In this document: positions 61,053-64,000 of the stretch, one piece after another | Numbering within the stretch: position 1 is the first letter of the stretch | Layout of the letters: each line of letters starts with the position of its first letter | Assembly (NCBI RefSeq): GCF_001942625.1 | Contig: NZ_MLCL01000011.1 | Location: forward strand, 62,001-126,000 | Direction: 5' to 3' | DNA length: 64,000 bases | Source: Mycobacterium syngnathidarum | GTDB taxonomy: Bacteria > Actinomycetota > Actinomycetes > Mycobacteriales > Mycobacteriaceae | The notes under the pieces: generated by a model | Seen by the model: the letters and a program-made list of their open reading frames with translations, nothing else | Database searches by the model: none | Told to the model about the DNA's origin: nothing | Position numbers and translations under genes: made by a program

Positions 61053-64000
61053 GTGCCTTCCGATGAGCCAACCGACCGTGTTGTGGGCATCGCACGCCTG
61101 ATCGCCATCGTCGCGGGCATCGCGGGTGTGGTGTTGTGCGCCCTGGTGCCACTGCTGCCCGTCAAACAGACCACTGCGACCATCCTGTGGCCGCAGGGCA
61201 CCGATGCCGCGGGCAACGTCACCGCGGTGACGGCGCCGCTGGTCTCGGGCGCCCCGCAGACCCTCGACGTGTCCATCCCGTGCTCGGCGATCGCGACGCT
61301 GCCCGCCGAGGGCGGCCTGGTGTTCTCGACAATCCCCTCGGGTGGCATCGACGCCAGCCGCAACGGGCTGTTCGTGCGCGCCAACACCGAAACCGTGGTG
61401 GTGGCATTCCGAGATTCGGTGGCAGCCGTCGCTCCCCGCGCGGCGGTCAACGCCGGCGGCTGCAGCGCGCTGCACCTGTGGGCGAACCTCGGCGGGGTGG
61501 GCGCTGACTTCGTCGGCATCCCCGGCGCCGCCGGCACCGCGGCCGTGGAGAAGAAGCCTCAGGTCGCCGGCCTGTTCACCGACCTGAAGATGGCGCCGCA
61601 GCCCGGGCTGAGCGCCCGCGTCGACATCGACACCCGGTTCATCACCTCACCGACCGCGCTCAAGCTGCTGGTGATGGCGCTCGGCGTGGTGTGCGTGGTG
61701 GCCTCGATCGTCGCGCTCGCCGTGCTGGACCGGCGGAGCCGCCCCGGCGGCGACATTCAGGTCAGTGGCGGCCACCGCATTCGTCACGCCTGGCGCCGTT
61801 TCGTGAAGGTCCCGTTTGCCACCTGGATCGCCGACATCGGCGTCATCGGCGGACTCTTGCTGTGGCACGTCATCGGCGCCATCTCATCGGACGACGGCTA
61901 CAACCTGACCATCGCGCGGGTGTCGGCCGACGCCGGATATTCCGCCAACTACTTCCGCTACTTCGGCGCCACCGAGGCCCCGTTCGACTGGTACCAGTCG
62001 GTGCTGGCCCACTTCGCAGCGATCAGCACGGCGGGCGTCTGGATGCGGGTGCCCGCCACCCTGGCCGCCATCGGCACGTGGCTGCTGCTGAGCCGCTGGG
62101 TGCTGCCGCGGCTCGGCCGGCGCGTCGCACTCAACCGGGTCACGATGTGGACCGCGGGCGCGGTGTTCCTGGCCGCCTGGTTCCCGTTCAACAACGGACT
62201 GCGCCCCGAACCGCTGATCGCCTTCGGTGTGCTCGCGGTGTGGGCGCTCGTCGAGACCACCATCGGAACACGGCGTCTGTGGCCCACGGCCCTGGCGATC
62301 ATCGTCGCCGCCCTCAGCGTCACGCTGGCCCCGCAGGGCATCATCGCCGCCGCCCCGCTGCTGGTCGGTGCGCGCCGCGTGGTCGGCATCATCCGCAGCC
62401 GCCGCATCGCCCTGCCCGCACTCGCCGCGCTCGCCGGCTCGGCGGCACTGATATTCGTCGTCGTGTTCCGTGACCAGACCCTGGCCACCGTCGCCGAGTC
62501 GGCCCGGATCAAGTACACGGTCGGCCCGACCATCTCCTGGTATCAGGAATTCCTGCGCTATTACTTCCTGACCGTCGAGGATTCCGTCGACAGCTCGCTG
62601 ACCCGACGGTTCGCGGTGCTGGCCATGATGCTGTGCCTGTTCGGCATGATCGCGCTGCTGCTGCGCAAGGGGCACGTGCCCGGGATCGCCAGCGGCCCGG
62701 TCTGGAGACTGCTCGGCACCACCGCCATCGGCCTACTCCTGCTGCACTTCACCCCGACCAAATGGGCCGTGCAGTTCGGTGCCTTCGCCGGACTGGCTGC
62801 CGCCCTTGGTGCGGTGACCGCGTTCGCCTTCGCCCGGGTGGGTCTGCACAGCCGACGCAACCTCGCGCTCTACGTCACCGCTCTGCTGTTCGTGCTCGCC
62901 TGGGCCACCTCCGGCATCAACGGCTGGTTCTACGTCGGCAATTACGGCGTGCCCTGGTTCGACCGTCAGCCGGTGATCGCCGGCTACCCGGTGACCACCA
63001 TGTTCTTGGCCCTGGCGATCGTCACCGCGGTGCTGGCCGGCTGGCTGCACTTCCGGATCGACTACGCCGGACACACCGAAGTCGCCAACACCCGCCGCAA
63101 CCGCGTGCTCGCCTCCACGCCGCTGCTCGTGGTCGCCGTCATCATGGTGGTGCTCGAAGTCGGCTCGATGACCAAGGGCTTCGTCCAGCGCTACCCCGTC
63201 TACACCACCGCCAAGGCCAACCTCTCGGCGCTCACCTCCGGTCTGTCCTCGGACAGTTGCGCCATGGCCGACGACGTGCTGGTCGAAGCCGACACCAACG
63301 CAGGCATGCTGCAACCGGCGGAAGGGCAGACCTGGGGCGAGTACGGCCCGCTGGGCGGACAGAACCCCGTCGGCTTCACCCCCAACGGGATCAGCGACAC
63401 GCTCGAACCGCCGAAGCCTGTCGTCGCCAACCCTGGCACGGTGAACTCCGACGGTTCCCCCAACAAGCCCAACGTCGGCATCGCCTACGCCGCGGGCACC
63501 GGCGGCGGCTACGGCCCCGAAGGCGTCAACGGCTCGCGGGTGTATCTGCCGTTCGGCCTGGACCCCGCGCGCACCCCGGTGATGGGCAGTTACAAGGAAA
63601 ATACCGTCGCCGCCAAGGCCACCTCGGCCTGGTACCAACTGCCGCCCCGCACCCCGGACCGGCCGCTGGTGACCGTCGCCGCCGCAGGCGCCATCTGGTA
63701 CTACGACGAAGAACACGAGTTCCACTACGGCCAGTCACTGAAACTGCAGTGGGGCGTGCACCGTCCCGACGGCAGCTTCCAGGCCCTCGACGCCGTGCAG
63801 CCGATCGACGTGTTCGCCCAATACGCCTGGCGCAACCTGCGTTTCCCGTTGGCCTGGGCGCCGCCGGAGGCCAACGTGGCGCGAATCGTCGCCGACGACC
63901 CGAACCTGTCCGACGATCAGTGGTTCGGTTTCACCCCGCCGCGGGTGCCGACCCTGCAGACCGCGCAGGAGTTCCTCGGCAAGCAGACCCCGGTGCTGAT
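61053..64000 (+). CDS. embA: Arabinosyltransferase EmbA, 3' end outside window
   Basis: 982 codons are visible of an expected 1090 or so; the gene runs off the right edge. The GTG at 61053 gives [20 protein letters not shown]. EmbA forms a heterodimer with EmbB and extends the arabinan of arabinogalactan. The donor loop is [19 protein letters not shown]. The C-terminal carbohydrate-binding part has begun ([20 protein letters not shown]). It follows embC in the same orientation, and embB is expected next. Confidence 0.95.
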   Translation, partial: MPSDEPTDRVVGIARLIAIVAGIAGVVLCALVPLLPVKQTTATILWPQGTDAAGNVTAVTAPLVSGAPQTLDVSIPCSAIATLPAEGGLVFSTIPSGGIDASRNGLFVRANTETVVVAFRDSVAAVAPRAAVNAGGCSALHLWANLGGVGADFVGIPGAAGTAAVEKKPQVAGLFTDLKMAPQPGLSARVDIDTRFITSPTALKLLVMALGVVCVVASIVALAVLDRRSRPGGDIQVSGGHRIRHAWRRFVKVPFATWIADIGVIGGLLLWHVIGAISSDDGYNLTIARVSADAGYSANYFRYFGATEAPFDWYQSVLAHFAAISTAGVWMRVPATLAAIGTWLLLSRWVLPRLGRRVALNRVTMWTAGAVFLAAWFPFNNGLRPEPLIAFGVLAVWALVETTIGTRRLWPTALAIIVAALSVTLAPQGIIAAAPLLVGARRVVGIIRSRRIALPALAALAGSAALIFVVVFRDQTLATVAESARIKYTVGPTISWYQEFLRYYFLTVEDSVDSSLTRRFAVLAMMLCLFGMIALLLRKGHVPGIASGPVWRLLGTTAIGLLLLHFTPTKWAVQFGAFAGLAAALGAVTAFAFARVGLHSRRNLALYVTALLFVLAWATSGINGWFYVGNYGVPWFDRQPVIAGYPVTTMFLALAIVTAVLAGWLHFRIDYAGHTEVANTRRNRVLASTPLLVVAVIMVVLEVGSMTKGFVQRYPVYTTAKANLSALTSGLSSDSCAMADDVLVEADTNAGMLQPAEGQTWGEYGPLGGQNPVGFTPNGISDTLEPPKPVVANPGTVNSDGSPNKPNVGIAYAAGTGGGYGPEGVNGSRVYLPFGLDPARTPVMGSYKENTVAAKATSAWYQLPPRTPDRPLVTVAAAGAIWYYDEEHEFHYGQSLKLQWGVHRPDGSFQALDAVQPIDVFAQYAWRNLRFPLAWAPPEANVARIVADDPNLSDDQWFGFTPPRVPTLQTAQEFLGKQTPVL

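Noticed and set aside
1..64000. CRISPR arrays, prophage structural genes, transposases and rRNA
   Set aside because: No regularly spaced repeats, no transposase or integrase motifs and no rRNA sequence were seen when reading both strands.

Overview
The window is high-GC actinobacterial DNA from a rapidly growing mycobacterium (Mycolicibacterium type). The right half carries the mycobacterial cell-wall locus: bpa, the galactan exporter wzt/wzm with glfT1, a GtrA protein, dprE1, dprE2, aftA, embC and embA. An MspA-type porin gene of the kind found in fast growers is also present. The left half follows the Rv3752c-Rv3783 order of M. tuberculosis with many insertions, including tadA, tyrA, proXVWZ, hisC2 and echA21. 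The assignment rests on gene content and order; no database search was run.

Region 1 (1-4.4 kb) is a tightly coupled operon: an animal-type haem peroxidase (5' end missing), two unrecognised proteins, a DyP-type peroxidase and a DoxX membrane protein. It runs into a convergent tRNA-Ser(CGA). Region 2 (4.5-13.6 kb) is core: tadA and its partner, tyrA, a glycolipid-binding-fold protein, the ProXVWZ osmolyte ABC importer, a LapA-like protein, an APH-type kinase, a histidine phosphatase and an SDR. Region 3 (13.6-20.1 kb) is accessory. It holds a phosphonate-catabolism cassette (GntR regulator, broken MFS transporter, phosphonatase-like hydrolase, FAD oxidoreductase) with recurring TTGTC-type operators, the stub of an apparent alkylsulfatase, and two tandem imine-reductase-like genes divergent from an HxlR regulator.

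Region 4 (20.1-30.6 kb) is mixed. It has a phosphoesterase, a 32-bp perfect palindrome, tRNA-Arg(ACG), tRNA-Ser(GCT), hisC2, echA21, an epimerase, a MocR regulator, a cutinase, a desA-type desaturase behind a three-arm operator, and an Ntn amidase. Region 5 (30.6-34.06 kb) is a small decayed island ending exactly at tRNA-Ser(TGA). Its genes include SUFU-domain and DUF4253-like proteins, a Cys-rich small protein and several frameshifted or truncated remnants.

Region 6 (34.1-42.1 kb) has a MarR regulator, a quinone-oxidoreductase-like gene, a PLP-fold protein lacking the catalytic lysine, the Rv3779-type glycosyltransferase, bpa, wzt, glfT1 and wzm. Region 7 (42.1-48.4 kb) separates the galactan and arabinan genes and carries the porin, a zinc-ribbon gene with a perfect CRP-type site upstream, a MocR/AhpD-like divergent pair, DsbB with a small partner, and a TRIC-family channel. 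Region 8 (48.4-64 kb) is the arabinan pathway: GtrA, DprE1, DprE2, AftA, EmbC, EmbA. DprE1 and DprE2 make decaprenyl-phosphoryl-arabinose; AftA primes galactan with it and the Emb proteins extend the arabinan. Here dprE1 and dprE2 are separated by 4.7 kb holding furA-katG and a divergent tetR/DUF2236 pair.
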